Positions 49,986 to 61,253 of a DNA stretch of 64,000 nucleotides are shown piece after piece. The stretch is from PALSA-1004 sp041483135 (GTDB lineage: Bacteria; Pseudomonadota; Gammaproteobacteria; Burkholderiales; SG8-41). The stretch covers positions 1-64,000 of the forward strand of contig JBGPFE010000007.1 of NCBI GenBank assembly GCA_041483135.1, in the 5' to 3' direction. Each line of letters opens with the position of its first letter. The stretch's first letter is position 1. The position numbers and the translations under genes were made by a program. Below the pieces are notes generated by a model. The model had not been told where the DNA came from and did no database searches. It saw nothing but the letters and a program-made list of their open reading frames with translations.

Positions 49986-50321
49986 ATGCGCAACCTGCTT
50001 TCCATCCTGCTGCTGAGCATCGCGCTGCCCGTGGCGGCCGCGGACCGGCCGGCCAACCTGCAGCCGGTACCCGACCCGCCGCCACCGCCGGCGGGGTACG
50101 AGCTCGACCCGGCGCTCGAGCCGCAGGTGACGATCATCAAGCGCGGCACCGATACCGTCGAAGAGTATCGCGTCGGCGGCAAGCTCTTCATGCTCAAGGT
50201 CACCCCCGCCCACGGCGCGCCCTACTATCTGATCGACGAAAAAGGCGACGGCAAGATGACGCGGCAGGAGACTTTCGATTTCGGCGTCCGCCCGCCGATG
50301 TGGGTCATACATTCGTGGTAG
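49986..50321 (+). CDS. DUF2782 family protein
   Basis: This 111-residue exported protein has a signal peptide (MRNLLSILLLSIALPVAAAD), a proline-rich segment (VPDPPPPPAGYELDP) and a conserved region (VTIIKRGTDTVEEYRVGGKLFMLKVTPAHGAPYYLIDEKGDG) typical of DUF2782. GAGG lies 8 bases before the second of two ATGs, which I chose. In betaproteobacteria such genes often lie between polA and thrB, as here. Function unknown. Confidence 0.83.
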   Translation: MRNLLSILLLSIALPVAAADRPANLQPVPDPPPPPAGYELDPALEPQVTIIKRGTDTVEEYRVGGKLFMLKVTPAHGAPYYLIDEKGDGKMTRQETFDFGVRPPMWVIHSW

Positions 50322-50326
50322 CCCTC

Positions 50327-50420
50327 TAGCCATCAGCGTTCAGCAGTCAGCTTAAATTCGGAAACCGGAACAGGCTGCTACTGCGATTCAGGCTGAACGC
50401 TGACAGCTGAACGCTTGCAG
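50327..50420. repeat. Heptamer-arm inverted repeat element, copy N (DUF2782-thrB gap)
   Basis: The left arm 50327-50352 has CATCAGCG/TTCAGCA/GTCAGC units and the right arm 50391-50420 has GCTGAAC/GCTGACA/GCTGAAC units. The spacer is about 38 bases. It starts 5 bases after the upstream stop and ends 7 bases before the thrB ATG. Confidence 0.75.
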
Positions 50421-50427
50421 CTCATCC

Positions 50428-51384
50428 ATGTCCGTCTTCACCACCGTCACGCCCGGGCAGCTGTCGGCGTGGCTCAAGCAGCACTATTCGATCGGCACGC
50501 TCATCGAACTCGAGGGCATCGCTTCAGGCATAGAAAACACCAATTATTTCGTCACCACCACGCACGGCCGCTACGTGCTTACGCTGTTCGAAAAGCTCAA
50601 GGCCGGCGAGCTGCCGTTCTATCTCAACCTGATGGCGCATCTCGTGCGTCACGGCATTCCGTGCCCGCAGCCGATCGCCGGCCTCGACAACGAATACCTC
50701 GGCGAATTGAACGGCAAGCCGGCAGGCATCGTTACCTGCGTGCCGGGCGCCGACCTCAAGCAGGTAACTGCCGCTCATTGCGCGACGATCGGCGCGCTGC
50801 TCGCGGAAATGCACCTCGCGGGCGCCAGCTACCGCGCCGAAATGCCGAACCCGCGCGGGCCCAAGTGGTGGAAAGCCGCGCTGCCGAAAGTGCTGCCGTT
50901 CCTCGACGCGCAGGCCGCGGCGCTGCTCAAGGAAGAAGTGCGCTTTCAGGCGCTCTACCGCTTCGAAGACCTGCCGCGCGGCGTCATCCATGCCGATCTG
51001 TTCCGCGACAATGTGCTGTGGGACGGCGGCCGCGTCGGCGGCATCATCGATTTTTATTTCGCCTGCAGCGACGTGCTGCTCTACGACATCGCGGTTGCGG
51101 CCAACGACTGGTGCATCACGGCCGACGCCGTGCTTGACCGCGGGCGCACCGCCGCGCTGCTCGGCGCTTATCATAAAGTGCGGTCATTCACCGCGATCGA
51201 GCGCGGCGCATGGCCGGTGATGCTGCGCGCGGGCGCGCTGCGCTTCTGGGTGTCGCGGCTGTATGATCTGCATCTGCCGCGCCCGGGCCTGCTCACGCAT
51301 GCGAAGGACCCCGGGCACTTCCAGCGCATACTCGAGAGCCACGCAGCGCGCGAAACCGAGCAGCGGCAATTATTCGTCCCATGA
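50428..51384 (+). CDS. thrB: Homoserine kinase (APH-fold type)
   Basis: This 318-residue protein phosphorylates homoserine in threonine synthesis. It is the type related to aminoglycoside phosphotransferases and not the GHMP kinase. It shows LEGIASGIENTNYFVTT, the catalytic loop RGVIHADLFRDNVLWDG and the metal motif GGIIDFYFACSD. It overlaps the next gene by 4 bases (ATGA). Confidence 0.92.
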   Translation: MSVFTTVTPGQLSAWLKQHYSIGTLIELEGIASGIENTNYFVTTTHGRYVLTLFEKLKAGELPFYLNLMAHLVRHGIPCPQPIAGLDNEYLGELNGKPAGIVTCVPGADLKQVTAAHCATIGALLAEMHLAGASYRAEMPNPRGPKWWKAALPKVLPFLDAQAAALLKEEVRFQALYRFEDLPRGVIHADLFRDNVLWDGGRVGGIIDFYFACSDVLLYDIAVAANDWCITADAVLDRGRTAALLGAYHKVRSFTAIERGAWPVMLRAGALRFWVSRLYDLHLPRPGLLTHAKDPGHFQRILESHAARETEQRQLFVP

Positions 51385-52139
51385 ACATGACTATTCGAGT
51401 AGTCGATGCCTCCCACGGCTGGCGCTGGATCGCGGCGGGCATGCTGATTTTCCGCAGGAACCCGCCGCTATGGGTGCTGCTGATCGCGATCCTGTTCATC
51501 GGCAGCCGCGTGCTGTTCGCGATCCCGCTGATCGGCGTGATCGTGGTGCTGGTGGCGCCGAATTTTCTCGCCGGGCTGTCGCACGGCGCCCAGGCGCTCG
51601 AGCAGGGCAAGCCGCTGCGGCTCGGCTATCTCGCGAGCGGCTTCCTCAAAAACGCCGCGCAGCTGATTACGATCGGCGGCGTGTCGCTGGCCGGCCATTT
51701 CCTGATGCTGATGGCGATGGTGCTGGTCGGCGGCGATGCGCTCAGCGACATCTCGAAAACGATGGCGTCGGGCACCGCGACCCAGGAAACCGTCGAGGTG
51801 ATGCGCGCTGCGGCGCCGCGCATGACGATGGCGATGATCGTCGGTTTCGGGATCTCGCTGCCGCTGATAATGGCAGTCTGGTTTGCGCCGCTGCTGGTGT
51901 TCTTCGACGACGTGAAGCCGTTGCCGGCGCTGGCGCTGAGCCTGTGGGCGTGTCTCAAGAACGTGCTGCCGCTGCTGATCTATTGCGTGGCTATACTGGT
52001 GCCGTTGGTGATATTGATGCCGATAAGCCTTGCGCTGCGCCAACCAGATCTCGGGCTGTGGTTGCTCGCGCCGATCCTGGTGCCGTCGGTTTACGCCAGT
52101 TACAAGGATTTGTTCGTCGGCACGCCCGCTGCCGCCTAG
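51381..52139 (+). CDS. BPSS1780 family membrane protein
   Basis: This 252-residue polytopic membrane protein has about six hydrophobic helices. The start MNMTIRVVDASHGWRWIAAGMLIFRRNP and the PLWVLLIAILFIGSRVLFAIPLIG block are typical of this betaproteobacterial family. The function is unknown. It overlaps thrB by 4 bases. The final codons ...AAA* end in TAG, which belongs to the terminal CTAG of a MITE-like element. Confidence 0.82.
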   Translation: MNMTIRVVDASHGWRWIAAGMLIFRRNPPLWVLLIAILFIGSRVLFAIPLIGVIVVLVAPNFLAGLSHGAQALEQGKPLRLGYLASGFLKNAAQLITIGGVSLAGHFLMLMAMVLVGGDALSDISKTMASGTATQETVEVMRAAAPRMTMAMIVGFGISLPLIMAVWFAPLLVFFDDVKPLPALALSLWACLKNVLPLLIYCVAILVPLVILMPISLALRQPDLGLWLLAPILVPSVYASYKDLFVGTPAAA

Positions 52140-52244
52140 TGCCGTTCCGACTTGATTGGTTTAATGACCACGAGGATCCTTCTGCTGAATATTGTGCCTC
52201 GATCACCCATCACAGATGGCCAGGAATAGTTGGAACGGAACTAG
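52136..52244. mobile_element. 109-bp MITE-like element, copy 2, at a gene stop
   Basis: Same length and about 90% visible identity to the element at 39394-39502, with termini CTAGTGCCGTTCCGAC / GTTGGAACGGAACTAG (slightly decayed). The left CTAG supplies the stop codon of the upstream membrane protein gene. It lies between that gene and the convergent uvrD. Confidence 0.82.
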
Positions 52245-52248
52245 CGCG

Positions 52249-54498
<2,250 letters not shown>

Positions 54499-54602
54499 GT
54501 GGATTGCTGAAAGTTAAAGGGCGCGGCCCGAGCCGCGCCCCTTTCAACCTGGAGCCGCAGTGAATTATAGGCTACCGGTCGCAGCATGTCGCGCCCGCAA
54601 GC

Positions 54603-54631
54603 AAAAGCGGCCAGCATCGCTGGCCGCTTTT
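54603..54631 (-). terminator. Hairpin terminator after the FecR-SPOR gene
   Basis: Perfect 13-bp stem AAAAGCGGCCAGC / GCTGGCCGCTTTT with a 3-base loop, 20 bases beyond the stop, followed by TTTT on either strand. Confidence 0.88.
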
Positions 54632-54650
54632 GCATTAACGTGCGGCTGAG

Positions 54651-55535
54651 TTACTTCGAAACTTTCGGTTCGGTGACCCCCATCTTGCCCTTGAGCTTGC
54701 CGGCGAGCACTTCCGCTTCCTGCTTGCTCGGCAGATTCGAGATGCGCACGCGGTAAGTCGTCCCGGCCTCGCTTTTCACAGGCCGGATTTCGGCCGCGTA
54801 GCCGGCGTTGCGCAGCTGATCGTAGATACCGAGCGCATCGCCCTGGTTGCCGGCTTCGGCAAGATACACTCGCCACTTGCCGCCTTTGCGCAGCGCGCCG
54901 GCGCCGTCGGCGATCTCGGTCTCCGCCGACCATTGCGCCAATTGCTCTTTAGCCACCGGCGCCACCGGTTCTGCAGGCTTATCCTTGGGCGCGATGTAAA
55001 ACGACAGCGGCTGGTCCATGGTGAACGCGTCCTTGTCGCGCGCGACCGTGATCTTGCCTTCGATCAGGCACACGATGTCGCGCGTCTTGTCGGCCTTGCC
55101 CCACAGGTCGGTACCGCGGATGCCGGCGGTGATGGTCACGATCCTGACCTTGACGTCGCGCTCGCCGCGGAACTTGTAGAGCACCTGGGTGGTGAAGCGG
55201 AAAGCGCCGCTCACCACGTCGAGCGATGCCGTCACCACGTCCTTGAGCTTGATTTTCTTCTGGCCGAGATCGTCGAGCGCAAGGATGCCGTTCTCGCCGA
55301 GCTTGATGAGACTCCCATCGGCAAGCCGCAGCAGCGCGCGCGCGCCGGGACCGGTGTAAACGCGATCCTTGTTGTTGAGCACCGCGCCGATCGCGAGCGG
55401 ATCGCGCGCGCCGCTCGTGTGCTCGACCCACGCCGGCATCTGCACGCCCTCGACCACGATATTGGGGCGCGCCGCCGCCAGTGCGGAGGTCGCCACGAGC
55501 ATCAGTACCGCCGTCAGAAATGCTTTGATCTTCAT
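54651..55535 (-). CDS. FecR-domain and SPOR-domain protein
   Basis: This 294-residue exported protein, from the ATG at 55535, has a signal peptide (MKIKAFLTAVLMLVATSALA). A FecR-like beta domain follows (about 25-165, GARDPLAIGAVLNNKDRVYTGPGARALLRLADGSLIKLGENG). The C-terminal SPOR domain (about 220-290, GKWRVYLAEAGNQGDALGIYDQLRNAGY) binds denuded septal peptidoglycan glycans. The combination suggests a periplasmic cell-envelope protein; the exact role is unknown. It diverges from leuS. Confidence 0.82.
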   Translation of the reverse strand: MKIKAFLTAVLMLVATSALAAARPNIVVEGVQMPAWVEHTSGARDPLAIGAVLNNKDRVYTGPGARALLRLADGSLIKLGENGILALDDLGQKKIKLKDVVTASLDVVSGAFRFTTQVLYKFRGERDVKVRIVTITAGIRGTDLWGKADKTRDIVCLIEGKITVARDKDAFTMDQPLSFYIAPKDKPAEPVAPVAKEQLAQWSAETEIADGAGALRKGGKWRVYLAEAGNQGDALGIYDQLRNAGYAAEIRPVKSEAGTTYRVRISNLPSKQEAEVLAGKLKGKMGVTEPKVSK

Positions 55536-55639
55536 CGCAAGCTCCTCGATTCCAGGTAACGCATGCATATACGGCAGAAGCAAGATTTCAGATGCGTTGC
55601 AGGTATAATTTATGTTTTTGGCTGCAAGTTCAGGCCGGT

Positions 55640-58225
55640 ATGCAGAACAAATACAACGCCCACGTGATCGAGCGCGAAGCCCAGCAATACTGGGACGGGC
55701 ACCGCTCGTTCCGCGCCGTCGAGGCGCCCGGCAAACCCAAATACTACTGCCTGTCGATGTTCCCCTATCCGTCCGGCAAGCTGCATATGGGGCACGTGCG
55801 AAACTATACCATAGGCGATGCGCTGACCCGTTACCACCGCATGCGCGGTTATAACGTGCTCCAGCCCATGGGCTGGGACGCGTTCGGGCTGCCCGCCGAG
55901 AATGCGGCAATGGCAAACAATGTCCCGCCGGCCAAGTGGACGTACGACAACATCGCCTACATGAAGAAGCAGCTCGTCTCGCTCGGTTTCGCGATCGACT
56001 GGGAGCGCGAGCTCGCGACCTGCCAGCCCGACTACTACCGCTGGAACCAGTGGCTGTTCCTGCGCATGCTCGAAAAAGGTCTCGTCTACAAGAAAACCGG
56101 TACCGTCAACTGGGACCCGGTCGATCAGACCGTGCTCGCCAACGAGCAGGTGATCGACGGCCGCGGCTGGCGCACCGGCGCGCTCGTCGAGAAGCGCGAG
56201 ATCCCGATGTATTACATGGCGATCACCCGGTACGCCGACGAACTGCTCGCCGCGCTCGACCGGCTTCCGGGCTGGCCCGAGCGCGTGAAAACGATGCAGG
56301 CGAACTGGATCGGCAGGAGCTACGGCGTGCGGCTCGCGTTCCCGTACACGCTCGACGGCAAGCATGACAAGCTGTGGGCGTTCACGACGCGTGCCGACAC
56401 CATCATGGGCGTCACGTTCTGCGCGGTCGCGGCCGAGCATCCGCTCGCGACAAGGCTTGCGCGCGATAACCCGAAACTCGCTGCATTCGTCGATGAATGC
56501 AAACGCGGCAGCGTGATCGAAGCCGATTTCGCGACGATGGAAAAGAAGGGGCTCCCGACCGGCTTCTTCGTCGCGCATCCGCTGACCGGCGAAAAGATCG
56601 AGGTGTGGGTCGGCAATTACGTGCTGTGGGGCTATGGCGACGGCGCGGTGATGGGCGTGCCGGGCCACGACGAGCGCGACTTCGCGTTCGCCAGGAAATA
56701 CGGCCTCGCGATCAAGCCTGTGATCGACGTCAATGCCAAACCTTACTCCACTGACGCGTGGCAGCCGTGGTACGCCGAGCACGGCAAATGCGTGAATTCG
56801 GGCAAATACGACGGGCTCGATTACGACGCCGCGGTCGATGTGATAGCAGCTGACCTTGCCGCCAAAGGCCTCGGCGAGAAACAGGTGATGTGGCGGCTCA
56901 GGGACTGGGGCATCTCGCGCCAGCGCTACTGGGGCACGCCGATTCCGCTCATCCATTGCACGGATTGCGGCGATGTGCCGGTGCCCGACGATCAACTGCC
57001 GGTCGTGCTGCCTGAGGACTGCGTGCCGGACGGCAGCGGCAATCCGCTCGCGAAGCGCGCCGACTTCGTCAATTGCAAGTGTCCCAAATGCGGCAAGAAG
57101 GCTATGCGTGAAACCGACACCATGGACACTTTCGTCGACTCGTCGTGGTATTACATCCGCTATGCGTGTGCCGATCAGAAAAGCGCGATGGTCGATGAAC
57201 GCGTCAATTACTGGCTGCCGGTCGATCAGTACATCGGCGGCATCGAGCACGCGATCCTGCACCTGCTCTACTCGCGCTTCTGGACCAAGGTGATGCGCGA
57301 TCTGGGACTCGTCACGATAGAGGAGCCGTTCACCAACCTGCTGACGCAGGGCATGGTGCTCAACGAAATCTTTTTCCGGAAATCGGACGGCGGGCGTATC
57401 GTTTACTACAATCCGGCCGACGTTGTAATGACCCCAGGCGCTGGCTCGCTGGGAATCACCGGCGCTACACCTACGCTCAAAATAGATGGCCAGCCGGTCG
57501 AAGCCGGCGGCACCGGCACGATGTCGAAGTCGAAGAACAACGGCGTCGACCCGCAGGCGTTGATCGAGGAATACGGCGCCGACACCGCGCGGTTCTTCAT
57601 GATGTTCGCGAGCCCGCCCGAGCAGACGCTCGAATGGTCGGACAGCGGAGTGGAAGGCGCTTCAAGGTTCCTCCGACGGCTGTGGAGCTATTGCGAGAAA
57701 TTTGACAAGCGCAAGCGAAGTGGGGATAGGACCCAGATCGGCCTCAATGTGAAGAAGGCCACGCTCTTGGAAGTCCACTCGGTGCTCAAGCAGGCGAACC
57801 ACGATTTCGAAAAGCACCAGTTCAACACCGTCGCGTCGGCGGCGATGAAGATGTTGAACGCCCTGGATCGGTTAGAAGCCGTAGACAAAGACGTAGAAGA
57901 ATGTCTCAGCATCCTGCTTCGCCTGCTTTGCCCGATCACACCGCACATCTCGCACCACCTGTGGCAGAAACTGAGTTTCGGAAAGGACATCCTCGAAGCG
58001 AAGTGGCCCGAGCACGATCCTGCGGCGTTGATCGAGGACGAAATCGAGTTCGTACTGCAGGTCAACGGCAAGCTGCGCGGCAACATGCGGGTCGCGAAGG
58101 ACGCCGACCGCGCGCTGATCGAAAAACTCGCGCTGCAGAACCCGAACGTGCAGAAGCACGTCAACGGCCAGCCAGTGAAAAAAGTCGTCGTCGTTCCCGG
58201 CCGACTTGTAAATGTCGTTGTATGA
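55640..58225 (+). CDS. leuS: Leucyl-tRNA synthetase
   Basis: This 861-residue class I synthetase starts MQNKYNAHVIEREAQQYWDGHRSF at the ATG 55640; 16 codons of open frame upstream lack family similarity. The HIGH motif is HMGH within PYPSGKLHMGHVRNY, the editing domain (about 225-420) includes TTRADTIMGVTFCAVAAEHPL, and the KMSKS motif is TMSKSKNNGVDP. TATAAT at 55604-55609 may be its -10 box. Its stop TGA is the first unit of a heptamer array that leads into lptE. Confidence 0.97.
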   Translation: MQNKYNAHVIEREAQQYWDGHRSFRAVEAPGKPKYYCLSMFPYPSGKLHMGHVRNYTIGDALTRYHRMRGYNVLQPMGWDAFGLPAENAAMANNVPPAKWTYDNIAYMKKQLVSLGFAIDWERELATCQPDYYRWNQWLFLRMLEKGLVYKKTGTVNWDPVDQTVLANEQVIDGRGWRTGALVEKREIPMYYMAITRYADELLAALDRLPGWPERVKTMQANWIGRSYGVRLAFPYTLDGKHDKLWAFTTRADTIMGVTFCAVAAEHPLATRLARDNPKLAAFVDECKRGSVIEADFATMEKKGLPTGFFVAHPLTGEKIEVWVGNYVLWGYGDGAVMGVPGHDERDFAFARKYGLAIKPVIDVNAKPYSTDAWQPWYAEHGKCVNSGKYDGLDYDAAVDVIAADLAAKGLGEKQVMWRLRDWGISRQRYWGTPIPLIHCTDCGDVPVPDDQLPVVLPEDCVPDGSGNPLAKRADFVNCKCPKCGKKAMRETDTMDTFVDSSWYYIRYACADQKSAMVDERVNYWLPVDQYIGGIEHAILHLLYSRFWTKVMRDLGLVTIEEPFTNLLTQGMVLNEIFFRKSDGGRIVYYNPADVVMTPGAGSLGITGATPTLKIDGQPVEAGGTGTMSKSKNNGVDPQALIEEYGADTARFFMMFASPPEQTLEWSDSGVEGASRFLRRLWSYCEKFDKRKRSGDRTQIGLNVKKATLLEVHSVLKQANHDFEKHQFNTVASAAMKMLNALDRLEAVDKDVEECLSILLRLLCPITPHISHHLWQKLSFGKDILEAKWPEHDPAALIEDEIEFVLQVNGKLRGNMRVAKDADRALIEKLALQNPNVQKHVNGQPVKKVVVVPGRLVNVVV

Positions 58226-58319
58226 AAGGTGAAACGTGAAAAGTAAAATCCTTATCTCATTCGAGCATCGGTCTGGACATGCGACGCAACGTTTCACTTT
58301 TCACTTTTCACTTTTAACC
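58223..58319. repeat. Heptamer-arm inverted repeat element, copy P (leuS end / lptE start)
   Basis: The left arm 58223-58248 has GAAAGGT/GAAACGT/GAAAAGT units, the spacer is about 40 bases, and the right arm 58289-58319 has TTTCACT units in tandem. It supplies the leuS stop and the first 25 or so codons of lptE. Confidence 0.8.
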
Positions 58320-58820
58320 GCGATCAGTGTCGCCACTCTGGCGACCCTGATCGCTGGCTGCGGCTTTCACCTGCGCGGCCAGGCCTCGCTGCCGTTCGAG
58401 TCGATCTACGTGTCCGGATCTCCGGCGTTTGCGAACCAGCTCGCGCGCGCGGTGCGCGCAGGCAGCAAAACGCGCATCACCGACAACCCGAAGGATGCGG
58501 AGGTCACGCTGCAGATACTGTCGGAGCAGCGCGAGCGCGTGATCCTTTCGCTATCGGCCGCCGGCCGGATCCGCGAGATTACATTGCGCTATCGGGTTGC
58601 TTACCGCCTCACGGACGCAAAAGGCATCGAATACACCCCCCCGAGCGAGATAGCGCTGCGCCGTGATATTACCTATAACGACACCGACGTGCTCGGCAAG
58701 GCGCAGGAAGAAAACCTGCTCTACCGGGACATGCAGAACGACGCGGTGCAGCAGGTGATGCGCCGCCTGCAGGTGGCGAAGTTCGAAACCGGCAGCTCTG
58801 CCGCTAAAGACGCGCAATAA
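58236..58820 (+). CDS. lptE: LPS-assembly lipoprotein LptE
   Basis: This 194-residue outer-membrane lipoprotein forms the plug of the LptD translocon. The lipobox is LIAGC with the cysteine near residue 42, followed by GFHLRGQASLPFESIYVSG, a typical LptE start. The signal peptide is unusually long because its first 25-28 residues (HATQRFTFHFSLL) come from heptamer element P; a start within the element (no good ATG) or use of the long form are both possible. The order leuS-lptE-holA is the conserved one. Confidence 0.88.
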   Translation: MKSKILISFEHRSGHATQRFTFHFSLLTAISVATLATLIAGCGFHLRGQASLPFESIYVSGSPAFANQLARAVRAGSKTRITDNPKDAEVTLQILSEQRERVILSLSAAGRIREITLRYRVAYRLTDAKGIEYTPPSEIALRRDITYNDTDVLGKAQEENLLYRDMQNDAVQQVMRRLQVAKFETGSSAAKDAQ

Positions 58821-58862
58821 TTTGACGCCCGGCATCCTTCCGCCCCCGGCGGCCAGGCCTGC

Positions 58863-59882
58863 ATGAGAATATCCACCGAACAACTGCCGCAGCAACTGAA
58901 GCGCGGGCTCGCCCCGCTTTATACCGTGTTCGGCGCCGAGCCGCTGCTCGCGCTCGAAGCGGCCGACCGCATCCGCGCCAAGGCGCGCGAAGACGGCCAC
59001 AGCGAACGCGAAGTGCTGACCGCCGAGCAGCATTTCGACTGGTCGCAGCTCAGGATGAGCGGTCAATCGCAATCGCTGTTCGCCGCGCGCCGCATCCTCG
59101 AGCTGCGCATCCCGAACGGCAAGCCCGGCGTCGAAGGCGGCAAGGCCCTGCAGGATTTCTGCGCGCAGCTGCCCCTCGACACGCTCACGCTGATTTATCT
59201 GCCCGACGTCGACTGGCGGGGACAGAAAGCTGCGTGGTTCGCGGCGCTCGATGCTTCCGGGGTCATGGTCGAGGCCGAACAGGTCAAGCGCGGCAAGCTG
59301 CCGGCGTGGCTCGCCGGCCGGCTCAAAGCGCAGGAGCAGACGGCCGACGGGGAAACGCTCGAATTCATCGCCGACAAAGTCGAGGGCAACCTGCTCGCCG
59401 CGTACCAGGAAGTGCAGAAGCTCGCGCTGCTGTTCCCCGCGGGAGAACTTTCGTTCGAGCAGGTCAAGGAAGCGGTGCTCGACGTCGCGCGTTTCGACGT
59501 GTTCGATCTCGGCGAAGTCGTGATCTCCGGCGACGCGCAGCACTTGGCGCGCGTGCTCGACGGCCTGCAGGGCGAAGGCGCCGCGCCGCCGCTCGTGTTG
59601 TGGGCGATCGCCGAAGAAATCCGCGCCGTCGGCCGGGTTCTCTCAGGTCTTGCTTCCGGCCGGCCGCTCAACTCGTTGTGGCGCGAAGCACGCATCTGGG
59701 GCGCGCGCCAGAACATGATCCAGCGTCACGTCAATCGCTTCACATCGGCACAGGTCGAAGCCGCACTGCTGCACGCGTCTCACATCGACCGCGTGATCAA
59801 GGGCCTCGCCAAAGGCGATGTGTGGGACGAGTTGTTGCAGCTCGGCTTGCGCTTCTCCTGTAAGTCCCCCAAAGCCGCCTAG
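58863..59882 (+). CDS. holA: DNA polymerase III delta subunit
   Basis: This 339-residue clamp-loader subunit opens the beta clamp. It contains APLYTVFGAEPLLALEAADRIRAKA at the start, LTLIYLPDVDWRGQKAAWFAALDASGV, EGNLLAAYQEVQKLALL and RFDVFDLGEVVISGDAQHLARVL, typical of HolA. The length is normal. The stop TAG (59880-59882) forms the first CTAG of a small palindromic element. Confidence 0.94.
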   Translation: MRISTEQLPQQLKRGLAPLYTVFGAEPLLALEAADRIRAKAREDGHSEREVLTAEQHFDWSQLRMSGQSQSLFAARRILELRIPNGKPGVEGGKALQDFCAQLPLDTLTLIYLPDVDWRGQKAAWFAALDASGVMVEAEQVKRGKLPAWLAGRLKAQEQTADGETLEFIADKVEGNLLAAYQEVQKLALLFPAGELSFEQVKEAVLDVARFDVFDLGEVVISGDAQHLARVLDGLQGEGAAPPLVLWAIAEEIRAVGRVLSGLASGRPLNSLWREARIWGARQNMIQRHVNRFTSAQVEAALLHASHIDRVIKGLAKGDVWDELLQLGLRFSCKSPKAA

Positions 59883-59976
59883 GGTATGTCTGAACAAGGG
59901 GGCGATGCCCCCTTGTAAATCCCCCAAGTCAGGGGAAGTTCTGATCGGCGGCAGGACTTATTCAGAACTTCCCTAG
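59879..59976. mobile_element. 98-bp MITE-like element of a second type at the holA stop
   Basis: The ends are imperfect inverted repeats, CTAGGGTATGTCTGAACAAG and (reverse) CTAGGGAAGTTCTGAATAAG, matching at 16 of 20 positions. The interior has a perfect GC-rich hairpin (CAAGGGGGC/GCCCCCTTG) and a second inverted pair around GGAAGTTCTGA. The left CTAG contains the holA stop codon. No coding capacity. Confidence 0.68.
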
Positions 59977-59996
59977 AACACGGTATTATTCCCCGC

Positions 59997-61253
59997 ATGG
60001 ATATACAAAGTTACATGGCGGGAATCGGCAAACAGGCAAGAGCCGCATCCAGGCTCGTCGCCAAGGCCGACACCGCGACCAAAAACAAGGCGTTGACGCT
60101 CACCGCGCAGGCGATCGAGCGCGACGTCAAGCGCCTGCTCGCGGCAAACGCGGAGGACCTGGCGGCCGCGCGCGCGAAAAAACTCGAGCCCGCATTGATC
60201 GACCGCCTGACGCTCACCGACAAAACCATCGCTGCGATGGCCGACGGCCTGCGGCAGATCGTCAAGCTGCCGGATCCGATCGGCGAAATCAGCGAATTGA
60301 AGCAGCAGCCGTCCGGCATCCGGGTCGGCCGCATGCGCGTGCCGCTTGGCGTGATCGCCATCATTTACGAATCGCGCCCGAACGTCACGGCTGACGCCGC
60401 CGGATTGTGCCTCAAAGCAGGCAATGCGGCGATCCTGCGCGGCGGCTCGGAAGCGATTCACTCCAACCAGGCGATTGCCGCATGCGTGCATGAGGGGCTC
60501 AAGAGCGCCGGCCTGCCCGAGACCGCGGTGCAGGTGATCGAGACCACCGACCGCGCGGCGGTCGGTGAGCTATTGCGGATGAACGAGTACGTGGACATCG
60601 TCGTGCCGCGCGGCGGCAAAAGTCTGATCGAGCGCGTGATGCGGGAATCGCGCATCCCGATGATCAAGCACCTCGACGGCGTGTGCCACGTCTACATCGA
60701 CGACCGGGCCGACGTCGAGAAAGCGATCCGCATTGCCGACAACGCCAAGACGCAGCGCCTCGGCACCTGCAACACGATGGAAACGCTGCTGGTCGCGCGC
60801 AGCATCGCCGACAGAGTGCTGCCCAAGCTCGCGCGAATTTACGAGGACAAAGGCATCGAGCTGCGCGGGGATGAAGCCGCGCGCAAGATCGTGCCGGGCA
60901 TGCGGCCCGCCACCGAGGAAGACTGGTACACCGAGTATCTCGCCGCGATCCTCGCAGTGCGCGTGGTCGACGGGCTCGACCAGGCGATTGAGCACATCGC
61001 GATGTACGGCTCGCAGCACACCGACGCGATCGTCACCGAGGACAAGGCGCGCGCGCAACGCTTCCTGCGCGAAGTCGATTCGAGCTCGGTGCTGGTCAAC
61101 GCCTCGACGCGTTTCGCCGACGGCTATGAATACGGCCTCGGCGCCGAAATCGGCATCTCGACCGACAAGCTGCACGCGCGCGGCCCGGTCGGGCTCGAAG
61201 GGCTGACATCGCTCAAGTGGGTCGTGTTCGGCGACGGCGAAATAAGAACGTGA
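59997..61253 (+). CDS. proA: Glutamate-5-semialdehyde dehydrogenase (gamma-glutamyl phosphate reductase)
   Basis: This 418-residue NADPH-dependent enzyme makes glutamate semialdehyde for proline. It has RVPLGVIAIIYESRPNVTADAAGLCLKAGNAAILRGG, the catalytic-cysteine block QRLGTCNTMETLLVAR and DSSSVLVNASTRFADGYEYGLGAEIGIST. The length is normal. The gene ends in a heptamer element that contributes its TGA stop. Confidence 0.97.
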   Translation: MDIQSYMAGIGKQARAASRLVAKADTATKNKALTLTAQAIERDVKRLLAANAEDLAAARAKKLEPALIDRLTLTDKTIAAMADGLRQIVKLPDPIGEISELKQQPSGIRVGRMRVPLGVIAIIYESRPNVTADAAGLCLKAGNAAILRGGSEAIHSNQAIAACVHEGLKSAGLPETAVQVIETTDRAAVGELLRMNEYVDIVVPRGGKSLIERVMRESRIPMIKHLDGVCHVYIDDRADVEKAIRIADNAKTQRLGTCNTMETLLVARSIADRVLPKLARIYEDKGIELRGDEAARKIVPGMRPATEEDWYTEYLAAILAVRVVDGLDQAIEHIAMYGSQHTDAIVTEDKARAQRFLREVDSSSVLVNASTRFADGYEYGLGAEIGISTDKLHARGPVGLEGLTSLKWVVFGDGEIRT

